From Apoderus coryli (lineage: Eukaryota; Arthropoda; Insecta; Coleoptera; Attelabidae): a stretch of DNA of 64,000 nucleotides. Below are positions 24,701 to 35,310 of this stretch, in pieces. The stretch covers positions 18,249,651 to 18,313,650 of the forward strand of contig OU452203.1 in the NCBI GenBank assembly GCA_911728435.2, written 5' to 3'. Every line of letters starts with the position of its first letter. Within the stretch, counting starts at the first letter, position 1. The notes below the pieces were generated by a model that was not told where the DNA came from, searched no databases, and saw only the letters and a program-made list of their open reading frames with translations. A program made the position numbers and the translations under genes.

Positions 24701-26264
24701 AATATCATACTGAACTTCTGCTTTTATCTACTAAAAGTGGTGGTCACTTCCTACAAATTCCTATATTAGCTTTGTCCAGAAATTATCAGTTAAAAACTTA
24801 CCTATTAACAGCCTTTTTAGAAGAGTTGAGTTTTTCACAATTATTACGAACTAGTAGATAGTACGTAATTTCTAATTAATTTGTTACTGTCGACGATTTA
24901 GGTGCGTACTAAGTATTATTTTTTCTTTAATGGGCCCTCCGTATGACAATTTGCCGATGAAATGGGATAATTTTTAATGAAATTTGGTACATAGCCATCT
25001 TTAAAGGTGGCAAATGCAGAGCCAAGTGTCAAGCTTTCTTGGGGTTCCAAGAAAGCAAACAGGCCAACACGAATCTTTGTTGTTATTATATATCTATAGT
25101 TAATACTTAAATATAGATAATAGGTAGTTTTTGATCCTGATTTCTCAATAAATAGATATCATTATTATCATTTAGGACTTACTTACATTTTGCTCGACCA
25201 GATATTCGTGGGACTCGTTCCAAAATATCCTATTGTGGTTTATTGTTTTGATTGAATTTAATGACCGATAGAACATAAAAATTTATGAAAATATCAGTAC
25301 TTTATCGCTGAAATTTATGTTTTATTGAAAATTGCTTGCTGCGCCTATTTCCCACAAGCCTGGACGTTTTAATATGCTTGATATATGAACTACCTTAATT
25401 GTTAATTGTAATTACCAAATAGTTCGTGTACCCATATATTTTTTTGTCAATATTACTGAGAATTTGTTAACAACACACGTTATATGTAATGATAATAAGC
25501 AATAATTATTATTATTAAGTATATTATAGTATATACTTACCAACTTCCACTTTATGTGTAATCTACGTAATTCTCTTGTTTAAGAGAAATTGAACCATTT
25601 CATAGAACTCTATTATCGAGGGTCGTTTACATTTGGCATAGTTACTATAAAACACGTACCAATTATTATTTACCTATTCATCGGAAACTTAAATTATACG
25701 AGGATTGTTCATATAACAATGTGAACTCTCTTTTAGTATAAAATTATTATATAAATTATTTTAGTTTAACACTTCCCTATACCTATCTTCAACTGTTTTT
25801 GAATAAATAATTGTATATTATCAAAAATTCTGAAATACAATCAAATTTGCTTTCAAATGATATATCATGTTCCTAGGATACCTAAACTCTGTGGTTTCTG
25901 AAATAAAAACAGGTTTGTATAAAAATTATTTTGCTATATTTTAATTAAATACAATTGCATAGTGGGTTTGTTAGTTTTGTTAATCTGGCAGTCCGTCCCT
26001 GGCGATCAATACAATTTTCATTCTCTACGCGCTCGGTTGTAACTAGAAAGGCTACAAGTAATATCGCTGTGAATGTCTCTCATTTCACGAATTCGGACGA
26101 CATCGGTCGTGCTCGGACAATTTTATACCGCATATCTGCAAGCAATGTAGTACGAGTACGCAGTGTGTTGGCAAACAGCTTGTGTGCATGTGTTCGTGAC
26201 TTTCATTTATTTTTATCTAGTGGTTTGGACTTTGGATGCTTCGGTTAGGAGGTACTTTGATAAC
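21771..26264. other. AT-rich region, nothing coding recognised
   Basis: The stretch is mostly very AT-rich and low in complexity, with many tag/tat/aggta runs. I see a short palindrome ctttcttggggttccaagaaag near 25031 inside a repeat-like block. From about 25980 the base composition shifts toward higher GC, as the presumed 5' leader of the hAT ORF that follows. No other feature is supported. Confidence 0.5.
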
Positions 26265-28340
26265 ATGGCGAATAATAGTATACAAAATATCTTAAAGACA
26301 AAATTTTCGAAACTTTCCCTGGCTGAAAAAATCCAAATAAAATATTTAGGAAGGCCTATTCCCGAGTTGAAACTTACCCAGTCAGACAAAACTTCAAAAA
26401 GTTCATATTATACAAGACGATTTTCAATGCAAATATATAATAAAAACGAGTGGATATGTGGGTGTGATACTTTGGATGCATTATTTTGTTTTCCTTGTGT
26501 GTTATTTTACCCTGATGGAACCGATAACGTGTGGGCGGCAGTAGGATTTAAAGATTTAAAGAACATAAATGATAGAATTAGGAAACACGAAGTGTCTGCT
26601 CCGCATGTAAACTGCTCGACAGAACTAGCTCTTCTTGGTTCTGCTAATATCGCTGCTCAATTGGACTCATCTTACTGGCACGATATCACAAAGCATAATG
26701 AGCAAGTTGATAAAAACAGGTATGTTTTAACGCGATTTATAAATTGTATTAAATTCTGTGGAAAACTCGAATTAGCCGTGAGAGGCGACGAGGGATTAGT
26801 CGACTTTACATCTGAACTCGATTCTATATTATTAAAAGAGCATGTAAAAAGCACAACAAATGTGTTTTACTCTGAAACAATACAAAACGAAATATTAGAT
26901 AGTATGTTCGAGGTATGTCGAAACGAAATTCGAGATCAAATTAAAAAAACAGATTTTCTGGCAGTACAATGTGACGAAACCAGTGATATATCCAATCACT
27001 GTCAAATGGTAATCGTATTTAGATATTTGCATGACGGCCGTGTAGTTGAACGATTTTGGAGTTTTTTAAGAATTTTAGATAAGACTGCTACCGGTTTAAC
27101 GGACTGCATACAAACAGAACTAGATCCAATATTAAGATATACACCTGATAAGTTAATTGCACAGGCGTACGATGGTGCAAATGTTATGAGTGGAGGGATC
27201 CAATCAAAGATCAGAGAGATCTATAAAAATGCCCATGTCGTGCACTGCTACGCCCATGAACTGAACTTAATTATGGAAAAAGCGACAAGCCAAAATACTA
27301 AAGTGAAAATTTTTTTTGCAACTCTCTCTGGTATCCCAAGTTTTTTTACAAATTCAACCCACAGATGTCCTATTTTAGAAGAGATAGTGAGAATAAAAAT
27401 GCCAAGGGTAGCACCAACCTGTTGGAACTATAATATTCGTATTGTAAATTTGATTTATGACAATCGGGAAAACTTGGTAGAGTGTTTTAGCGAAATAGAA
27501 GACAAATGTGACAAAACTATTACTTGCAAAGAAGCCAATGTTCTAAGAACATACCTCGAAGATACCAACTTTGTGTTTTGGTTAACATTATTTCACAAGA
27601 TTCTTCCACATGTAGACACTTTGTTTAATCAGTTTGAAAGCCGAAATACGGAAAGCGGGCAATTCTTTAGAGATATAGAACTTTTTATGAAAGAAATGTT
27701 ATTAATAAGGGAATCTACCGATGATATAGAGAAAACTGTTGAAAATAAACATGACACTAAACGCAAAAAGTATAATGAGAAATGTAGAAATGCTGTAATT
27801 GCCAAAGAGGTTTGTGACATTATAATCTTCCAGTGTAAAGAGAGATTTTCCTACAGGGGTCATTTAGAATGTGCATCTTTATTGAATCCCGAAAACTTTT
27901 TGACGTTTTCTAAAAACTTCCCAATACTCCTTTTTAATTCAGTTATTGGTTTTTATGGAATGTTATCTAAAGAAAAACTGAAAACAGAGTTAGAGGTAAT
28001 ATACACGAGGGTGGATTTTAGAAACATAGTAGGAGCTTTAAATTTCCTTTCATTTATTAATAGGAACAACTTGGATGACACTTATAGCGAAACAATTAAA
28101 TTATTAAAAATAATTGTCACTACACCCATGTGTACTGCTGAATCTGAGCGTTGTTTTTCGACTCGTAGAAGAATTAATACATTTTTAAGAAATACCATGG
28201 ATGAACAGCGGCTGAATGCGTTGGCAATGATGTCAATTAATAAGAATTTTGTACATGGCATCGAAAATTTTGACGGAAAAGTGGTAGAACACTTTTTGGC
28301 AAGGAAACACAGAACACTAGATTTTATTTACAAGAAATAA
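26265..28340 (+). CDS. hAT-superfamily transposase, intact ORF (TTF zinc finger, DUF4371, hAT C-terminal)
   Basis: This is a single uninterrupted frame of 691 aa. I start it at ATG 26265 (MANNSIQNIL), because the in-frame codons upstream look non-coding. Residues about 63-115 form a TTF/BED-like Cys/His finger (CGC, CFPC, H108, H114). The RNase-H-like catalytic residues are visible: D237 in QCDETSD, D303 in AYDGANVMSG, and the Glu in TAESERCFS (about 626-628). The C-terminal hAT dimerisation region follows (RINTFLRNTM, ERLNALAMMSI-like). This is the same architecture as ZMYM1-like proteins, numerous in insects. Transposases of this type cut and paste DNA with 8-bp target duplications. I could not find terminal inverted repeats or a target duplication, so either a recently active element or a host-captured copy is possible. 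Confidence 0.88.
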   Translation: MANNSIQNILKTKFSKLSLAEKIQIKYLGRPIPELKLTQSDKTSKSSYYTRRFSMQIYNKNEWICGCDTLDALFCFPCVLFYPDGTDNVWAAVGFKDLKNINDRIRKHEVSAPHVNCSTELALLGSANIAAQLDSSYWHDITKHNEQVDKNRYVLTRFINCIKFCGKLELAVRGDEGLVDFTSELDSILLKEHVKSTTNVFYSETIQNEILDSMFEVCRNEIRDQIKKTDFLAVQCDETSDISNHCQMVIVFRYLHDGRVVERFWSFLRILDKTATGLTDCIQTELDPILRYTPDKLIAQAYDGANVMSGGIQSKIREIYKNAHVVHCYAHELNLIMEKATSQNTKVKIFFATLSGIPSFFTNSTHRCPILEEIVRIKMPRVAPTCWNYNIRIVNLIYDNRENLVECFSEIEDKCDKTITCKEANVLRTYLEDTNFVFWLTLFHKILPHVDTLFNQFESRNTESGQFFRDIELFMKEMLLIRESTDDIEKTVENKHDTKRKKYNEKCRNAVIAKEVCDIIIFQCKERFSYRGHLECASLLNPENFLTFSKNFPILLFNSVIGFYGMLSKEKLKTELEVIYTRVDFRNIVGALNFLSFINRNNLDDTYSETIKLLKIIVTTPMCTAESERCFSTRRRINTFLRNTMDEQRLNALAMMSINKNFVHGIENFDGKVVEHFLARKHRTLDFIYKK

Positions 28341-28658
28341 GTGTTAGTGACGAAAAAACATTAACTTTACATAGGCTAGTTACTAACCTAACATTATAAA
28401 AAGTCCGAATTCGCTTCCCACTACCTATCGGATCACTGATCACCTAAATTGCTTTGGTAAGTTGTGATAAATTTGATATTTTTTATAAGGATTTAAATTT
28501 TGGAAAAGGCCACGAGCCGCTACTGATTCATAATCAAATTATACAGGGTGTCCTACGATGGCAATTATTTCAAAACTATTACGAATTGAATTTTGAAAAT
28601 TTCAGGGTCTATATTGTCAAATATGCTCTACTCAAATCATATAATATCAACGGCAAGC

Positions 28659-28679
28659 ACTTCCGGTTATACCGGAAGT
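28659..28679. repeat. Palindrome (acttccggttataccggaagt)
   Basis: This is a near-perfect palindrome with ACTTCCGG/CCGGAAGT arms. A second copy with a slightly different centre is at 18984-19006. Both are near small AT-rich repeats, which suggests the centre or end of a MITE family. Confidence 0.6.
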
Positions 28680-29278
28680 TGATGGCAACTTTGTTATTTT
28701 AAATGGAACATCCTATATATTATTACATTTTTTGATTCTAAATAAGATTTCAGACATATTTCATGTATCACGTCTTATACCTAACGTCAGTCGTTTTTGA
28801 GTTATTTCAAGATTTATGTCAAAATTGACAGTTTAGGGCTCCATAAGAATTTCGTTTTTTCTTGTAAATCAGTACTCAATAATTATTTTGCAGGTATTTT
28901 CTTATCATGTGGGATCTTCTTTTTCGAATTGACAAGACATTTTCTGATTAGTTTATACAGGGTGGTCAAAAAATTATATTGAAAACGGTTCAAGAGAAAC
29001 AGTTGAAAGTCAATTTTTTCAAATGGAATGGGTATATTATTATTATTATTTTATCTTCCTTAGCATTAAAAAAGAATGCAATTTTGTAATAGCTTATCAT
29101 TTTCTAAAATGCATAGTTTTCGAAATATCGTCATTTTAATTTTTTCTGCAGCGCCTACCGTTGTCTCTCTGGAAGCTAGCTAATTAATTTAGTTAGCCAT
29201 GGAAATAATGACATTTCTCTGAATTAGCATAAACGTCAAACTAAATATGAAATTAGTTGTTGCTGAATATCAATTCTC

Positions 29279-29361
29279 GTGCTAGTATAAGCTCTTTGTA
29301 AATGTTAGAAATTTGGGTCACACTGCCTGCCGATCACCACCGATGAATCGTGGATCGACGT
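29279..29361 (+). repeat. Truncated copy of the hammerhead-bearing repeat
   Basis: It matches 6911-6993 over about 83 bp (cgtgctagtataagctctt, then aaatttgggtcacactgcct, then gatcacc). The core here is CCGATGA instead of CTGATGA, and the match stops just where GAAA should begin, so it lacks stem III and the cleavage site. It is catalytically dead, and it shows that the element is dispersed. Confidence 0.7.
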
Positions 29362-31275
29362 CATTTTTCTTGTCTTTTAGGCCGGCATTTATGTTAAAAT
29401 ATACAGGGTGTCGCGTTAAGAAAGGGCAAATTTGCTCTGCTGCGCGTTTCTGAACTACCCTGTCTAATTTAAAATATTTTTGGGTTGCGCCTAAAAGTGT
29501 TTTAAAGAATTTTTTGGTGTATCGCTTATAGATAGAGATCCACCCAAACCCTGTATATTTTTTGATACCTGACGATGGTAACGTAGTCAAATTTGAAAAA
29601 TAGAAAGTAAATGAGAATCAAATTGGTTTATTACAGTAAGGAAAGGGATAATTCTTTGTTGACCAGGATTTCCATAATATCCAGAGTTACTATTAGGTAT
29701 ATTAACATTCTCAAAAATTATCTTGTTGTAGGTCTTCTTTAAATAGATCGATTCTTTGTTTGTCTTCAAAAATCTTGCATTTTGTTAATTGTATAAACTC
29801 TGATGATGGTCCTATCTAAGACCGAAATATGATTGATTTAATATACCTACATAAAGAAATGTGTTTGACCCTTTGGCACGATCGCCACTGCAAATTTTAT
29901 TATTTGGAATAATTTAACAACGTTAAATTTGTTACTTCTTGTTCTTCTTCATTTTCAACCTATGCATAAAATATTCCAAATACATTTGCATTTTTGCTGC
30001 CTGTAGCGCAACAATTTCGCGGAAATAACGAGAATACGAAATTTCTGAGAAAGAATTCATCATAATTTATTATTAAAAATAATGTTATAGATATTTATTG
30101 AGTACTGGTAAATACGTATTAATTTTAATCTACTTATAAATTGACTATACATGTTGTCACTTAATGCGCGATGTAATTCTTTTAAGGGGCGGTTGTTAAT
30201 AAGCAATTTTAAGCTAAGATTTATTTTTTAAGATAATAAGTCAGTCAGTGGCATAACTCCAATTCGATTCTATCGGAAAAAGTACCTATTATTATGCCAT
30301 TGGGATGATTACCAATCAATATTTACGGAAACCTTTCCGTCTATACGTGAAAGAGCAAACTAGGCCGTTTTTTCTTCACGCGTAACCGTTACGCTAAATT
30401 GTCAGTGTGGATCACACCTTGCGAATCTTCAAAAAACGGTCGCCGCATATGAAATGTTCTCACGTCTACCTCAACTTTGTTATCTGGTCGTTGCTGATCT
30501 CGATTCGGCGTCCTGGACAGGCCTCATCAAACACAGATGTTCGCAATCATCGTTATTCCATAGTTTAATAATGGCAATTGAAGCTGAGACATTTTTCTCG
30601 TTTTTAATTAAAACACAGAAAGCGAATCAGATGGCTTTAAACCTCATAATTAAAGAATTTACAAAAATATTAAATAAATATGCATGAGCTAGTTGAAATG
30701 TAGGCTAAATATTGATAGTAAACGAGAATAAATTCGAAACGGTGCATGTAAACCCCATACTGACTGAGCCACCCTGTATATGTAATAAAAACCTCAAGTC
30801 AACCCAACAAAAGTTTCTATTTAACTTTTTGTTGTACTGTTTATTCTCAGACGGACCACCCGGTACATATTTCACATAAATAAAAATTGAAACAAAAGAA
30901 AAACTTAAATTGATTACAAAATTGGTCAAATAGAAGTAAAACTGATATTAAGTTCTAATTCTTATCATATTATCCTCGTACATGCGAACACCCTCATACA
31001 GGGAAATGCTGGATCATTATTTATTGTTATATTTTATTTAATTAAACATTTGATTACGTACTTCAATATAGACGAATTTGATGTTATAACATGTGGAATG
31101 TTATCGTTCATTTAAGCGTTTAAGTGATGATTTTTATCAACAAAAGTTTGGAACGTCATATTTATGACGAACATACGTAAAGCTTATTTCTTAGATTTGT
31201 TGATCAGATGTTTTATTGGAATTGGTTAAACGTATTTAATCAGTGGCAGGGGCCATTTTTTTTATCAAACATTAA

Positions 31276-32868
31276 TAATAATAATAAATGGCTTTATTGG
31301 CATAAATTACATACATTCAAAAATGGAAGAACAAATAAACTAAGAAAAATCAGATGCCAAAAGGCGCAAGCTCAGCAAAGCTGATTTTCAGCAAGGGCCC
31401 TATAATACATTATAAATATGCTAACAAATATCTAAAAGAAAACTCTAAACATAATAATACAATAATAATATAAAGGTTACAATTTCCAACATAAGTAAAC
31501 ACACCTCAAACATCAGACTCAATGAGTGTCATCTGCTCTTGAAATAATTTATCATACAAACAATTTTTAAACTTAGACAGTGATAATGTTTTCATCTCCG
31601 AAGACATCTCATTATAGAATTTAGCTATATTGTAACTGAAAGACCTCTGATACATGGCAGTTCTGTGTTGAGGAATGGTAATAATATCCTTGCGTCTGAC
31701 ATTTACATTATGTATGTCAGTCCGGAAAGTTATTCTTCTATACAAGTAAGGCGGAGTTTTCAACAAAATGATCCTGTGGTATAGAAACACAGAGTGCAAT
31801 GTTCTTCTGTTAATCATATTAAGCCATTTTATGGTTGATAAGGTATGAGATATTCTGTCAAACTTCCGCATTCCAAAAACCAATCGTAAGCATGAGTTCA
31901 ACCCGCAAGAGACACGGACCGTAGACATAATCACAGAAGTTCATATGCGACAGCACCAGTGATTCACACAACAACTTTCTCAGGCTAAATGAAAGTAATT
32001 TCCTAGTGGCATAGATACTCTTAAGGTTGGCATAGCCAATTTGAGGCTTTGATGTTATATGCTGAGTAAATCTAAGCCCATTGTCAATAATTAGTCCCAA
32101 GCTCTTGGCATGATCGGAGATTTGAATGGCCACACCATCCAGTGACAAGCGCATGTCAGATTCAACAGGGAGTCCAAAAACAAAGCTGTTGATTTTGAAG
32201 GATTAACAACAAGGTCATGGCGCTTTGAAAGATCCGCCAGGGCCCCCAGATCACGGTTTATCCGCGCTTCTGCAATGGTCAGCTCCTCTCTCTCGAAGAC
32301 ATGAACAATCTGAGAGTCGTCAGCATACATTTTCATGTGGCAGTGCTGTAAGAATTGAGGAAAATTAGACGTGTAGATAGTATAGAGAATTGGTGATAAA
32401 ATAGACCCCTGGTTAAACTCGCAGTGTCTGACATGCTGCTTAAAAAAGACACACTGGGTCCGTCCACTAATATAATTACGGATCAGACGCGTTGCCGAGT
32501 CATCGAAACCAACAAAATGCAGCACAGACAATAAGATGTCATGATTTACCATGTCGAATGCCTTAGAGTAATCGAGTAGAACCAGTACGGCGCACTTTTT
32601 GTTGTCAAGAGTGGACAGAACATCATCGGTTATATCAAGTAGAGCTGTACCGCAACTATATCCCGACCTAAAACCAGATTGAAAAAATGGCAGAATATTG
32701 TATTTATTCACATGGGCTTTCATTTGAGTTTCCATTGCCCTTTCCAAAACCTTAGACAGATCAGGAAGAACAGTAATTGGTCTGAGATCCTTCAAACATT
32801 CTGGAGTGGTACATTTTGGAATTGGTCTGACAATACAATTCTGTTTGTATCCAACTTTATTAACTAAA
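31276..32868 (-). mobile_element. Non-LTR retrotransposon, 5'-truncated (CR1/Jockey-like reverse transcriptase)
   Basis: On the minus strand a long frame (32795-32091) encodes the RT fingers and palm: KDLRPITVLPDLSKVLE, FQSGFRSGYSCGTALL, VLVLLDYSKAFDMVNHDIL, GSILSPILYTIY and the catalytic KMYADDSQIV. Shifted frames continue it: 32154-31858 (AKSLGLIIDNGLRF, SHMNFCDYVYGP) and 31934-31506 (C-terminal, NEMSSEMKTLSLSKFKNCLY). The 3' end carries a (TTA)n tail, seen on + as attaataataataataaatgg. The endonuclease and ORF1 are absent and at least two frameshifts are present. The same family gave the fragments at 3470 and 37013, and possibly 59700. Confidence 0.8.
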
Positions 32869-33654
32869 AAAGGGTTAAATCGCTATTTTAAAAGGTTCCC
32901 TGTAATATGTTGTTAAATGTTCACAGTAAGCCGGCTGCCTTTCTGTTCACATATCCCATATGTAACAGAATCCGATTATGTACACCTGCAAGAGACTTTT
33001 ACAAGAACAACCAACCGTTTTTGTGTTTTGTTACAACATACACAATATTATACCTAGGTCTAGGTGCTTATATGTGAGAATGTGTGGGTCGACCAAACGC
33101 ACTGCCTCTTTTTACCTCGAAATTCGAAAGAAACCAACGAAGGCCGTATGTACACACATACATTATGTTCTCAAACAAATGGAAAAAAAGCATACACAGT
33201 CAGCAAAGCAGGTATAAAGACCCCGGGAGATGGTAAAGTTGAAAATAAAAGACGTAATATTGCTGCAGCCGGCCATCTCTTCTCGTTTCTTGGGAAACTA
33301 ACAGCGGCGGAACATTTGATTTTACACGAATAAAATGTGTGAACAGGAATCGAAACCACTTCTTCATACATCCAATTCTTTATGTACATAGTTTTTTTTT
33401 TATCTGTTGTGATGTTTTTCTACTGTTACCAAAATTATGTTTTAGGCATACACTGCCTTGAAATGTTTTTTTTATTAAGCAACTCGCTTGAAGGATTCTC
33501 TATGACAAAATTTTGAGTATTTATCAAGGCCCGAGGAGTATTCGATAAGATAATTTTTCACTTTGTAGATATCAAAAATTTGATCGTCAATCTGACGTTG
33601 AATAATTTTCAATACAAAATGTATTAATTTTAATCAAACAAATATTAATCATTT
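32869..33654. other. Unassigned stretch
   Basis: I see overlapping short frames around 32978-33389 without family signatures. A block near 33180-33340 is GC-richer than its neighbours, but I cannot assign it. Confidence 0.4.
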
Positions 33655-34895
33655 TTATTTAAAACTACAGTTGTGAAAAGTACAATTGGTAAATGTTAAA
33701 TTGGAAGAAGAGTTTGCTGAAGTTGACGGATTGTTAATTTCCACTGTTGGAGAAATTCCTCGCATGGTGTTGATTATTTCACCATGGCGTTCTTGGTTAA
33801 TATTCAAGTACGGTTTAATTGAATTAGAGCTGCTATGTCCTGTTATTTTTGTTGAGGTTTTAAATACACCTTAAGAACTTTTATAAATGAAAAGTCTGAC
33901 ACGTAGATTGACGAATATTTTTAATTCAAACTGACATCTATCAAAATATATAAACATATAATAAATGCATATAACGATGTCTTCTAGTTTCAACATCCTC
34001 TCTCATTGGCATATTTTGGTCAACCCCATTGAACTTGTTAAAAACTCTAATCTTGGTTTGACCAACGGTTTTGTCATCAAATCCACAAGTTGATTTTCCG
34101 ATGAAACTTTTTCAACCTTAATTAGACCATCTAATGCCAATTCACGGACAAAGAAGTGTCTAATGTGGATGTGCTTTGTTCGTCGGTGGAACTCGGGATT
34201 CTGGGTCAATTTGATAGCAGCTTCGTTGTCAACTTTCAGCACTGGAACTGACTTTAAATTTAGGATTTCATCAAACAAACGTTTTATCCATATTATTTCC
34301 TTAGCAGCTCAAGTTCTTAAGGTCTATTTAAAACCTCAACAATTTTTATTAATTGCTGTTCAGGAATTCCTTTATTTGCCAAATGGCTAACTGCAGTTGA
34401 TCTGTTCGAATGATTGGATATCTTTTTACACTTAGTGTCCAAACCAATAGCTTGCGTGGATGATTTGGTCCACATATTAATTGTGTTCTTGCCTACCGGT
34501 ATATTGTCAAACCATGTGTCACTTTCGGATTTCCACAAACGATTTGGTCTCAAGAATAGGTGACTGGAAGTAATATTTTTCCCCCTTTTGGACAATAATT
34601 TATGGAATAACCGAACAGGGCAAGCACTTTCGTTTGCAATATTTGGAACAAGCCACTTACTATTTGTACAACTTTTCGATCCTCCTTGGCATGTTTTACT
34701 GAATATTGGATTGTATTCAATTCTGTTGGTTGGCGTTCCATCATTATTTTTCTCAATCGTGAAATAATCTATAAGGCAATCAGCTGGTTCACCACCTCGC
34801 CAAGCTAACTCAACAGCTATAATATGGTAAAAAAAAATTTTGTAAACCTTCTGGTGTACATTCATCTCATAATCCAATGATTCTAGCCAAATCAC
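33655..34895 (-). pseudogene. Crypton-type tyrosine recombinase ORF, split by a Copia insertion
   Basis: The minus-strand upstream part (34895-34347) carries features of the Crypton/DUF3504 recombinase family: LAWRGGEPADCLIDYF, a SKTCQGG block, CPVRLFHKLLSKRG, and the active-site ISNHSNRSTAVSHLANKGIP ending in QQLIKI. The downstream part (33844-33655) continues with TGHSSSNSIKPYLNINQ, which carries the second His and the Tyr nucleophile region, and a Cys-rich tail ending at a TAA at 33657-33655. Between them lies a 492-bp Copia fragment. Apart from this insertion the frame appears open across both parts, so the insertion may be the main lesion. The start is not located; sequence before 34895 has a poly-A-like run. 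Confidence 0.7.
33850..34341 (-). mobile_element. Ty1/copia retrotransposon fragment with 5-bp target duplication
   Basis: On the minus strand it begins TGTTGAGGTTTTAAAT and ends ATTTAAAACCTCAACA. It is flanked by the direct repeat ATTTT (+ strand 33845-33849 and 34342-34346). Inside is the RNase H end of copia Pol (VDNEAAIKLTQNPEFHRRTK, HIRHFFVREL), with almost nothing between it and the 5' terminus, so gag, protease, integrase and RT are deleted. The clean target duplication shows it entered as a unit, or that the deletion happened afterwards. Confidence 0.8.
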
Positions 34896-34984
34896 TTGAA
34901 CTCAAATTTAATTTTTCTTGAATAATCTTAAATAACAGCTGAAAACACTGAAAACTTGTTTAAACCATTACATCTATTTTTGAA

Positions 34985-35310
34985 TTGAATCTAGGGCCGT
35001 ATTTAAAAAAACGAAGTTGATTATGGTTTTTCGAAAATGAAACGTCGTAGTGAAAATTTGTAAACGCTATATTTTTCTCCTCAAAAAGTAACAATGAGAA
35101 AGTGCTTTTCGTTTTTTTATATCTCTAAAAATAATGTCAAAAATAAATAAAAACTAAAATCGTAAAAAATCGTTTTTTAACAAATTCTCGAAAACGTCTA
35201 AAGCTAGTTTAATTTAAAAAACGCCATTTAAAAGGTGTTTAAATTGCACAACTTTTCTCTACTGTTTCCAAGATTTCAATGCTATACCATTCTTATCTTG
35301 GACACAGTGT
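34985..35310. repeat. Inverted copy of the 1270-1800 repeat
   Basis: The reverse complement of about 1270-1750 can be followed through ggccgtatttaaaaaaacga, cctcaaaaagtaacaatgag, gccatttaaaaggtg and tggacacagtgtata. The two copies are in opposite orientation and clearly diverged. Confidence 0.6.

Larger units (their letters stand above)
28341..31275. other. Non-coding, dense small repeats
   Basis: This contains the palindrome at 28659-28679, several TATACAGGGTG-type termini (28540, 28954, 29400; inverted at 29541 and 30768), a truncated copy of the hammerhead repeat (29279-29361), and a hammerhead-like motif at about 29796-29826. Open frames are short and unconvincing. Confidence 0.5.

Noticed and set aside
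26163..26264. Upstream in-frame extension of the hAT ORF
   Set aside because: The extra 34 codons look like leader sequence (hydrophobic, no family similarity), and the ATG at 26265 gives the normal transposase start.
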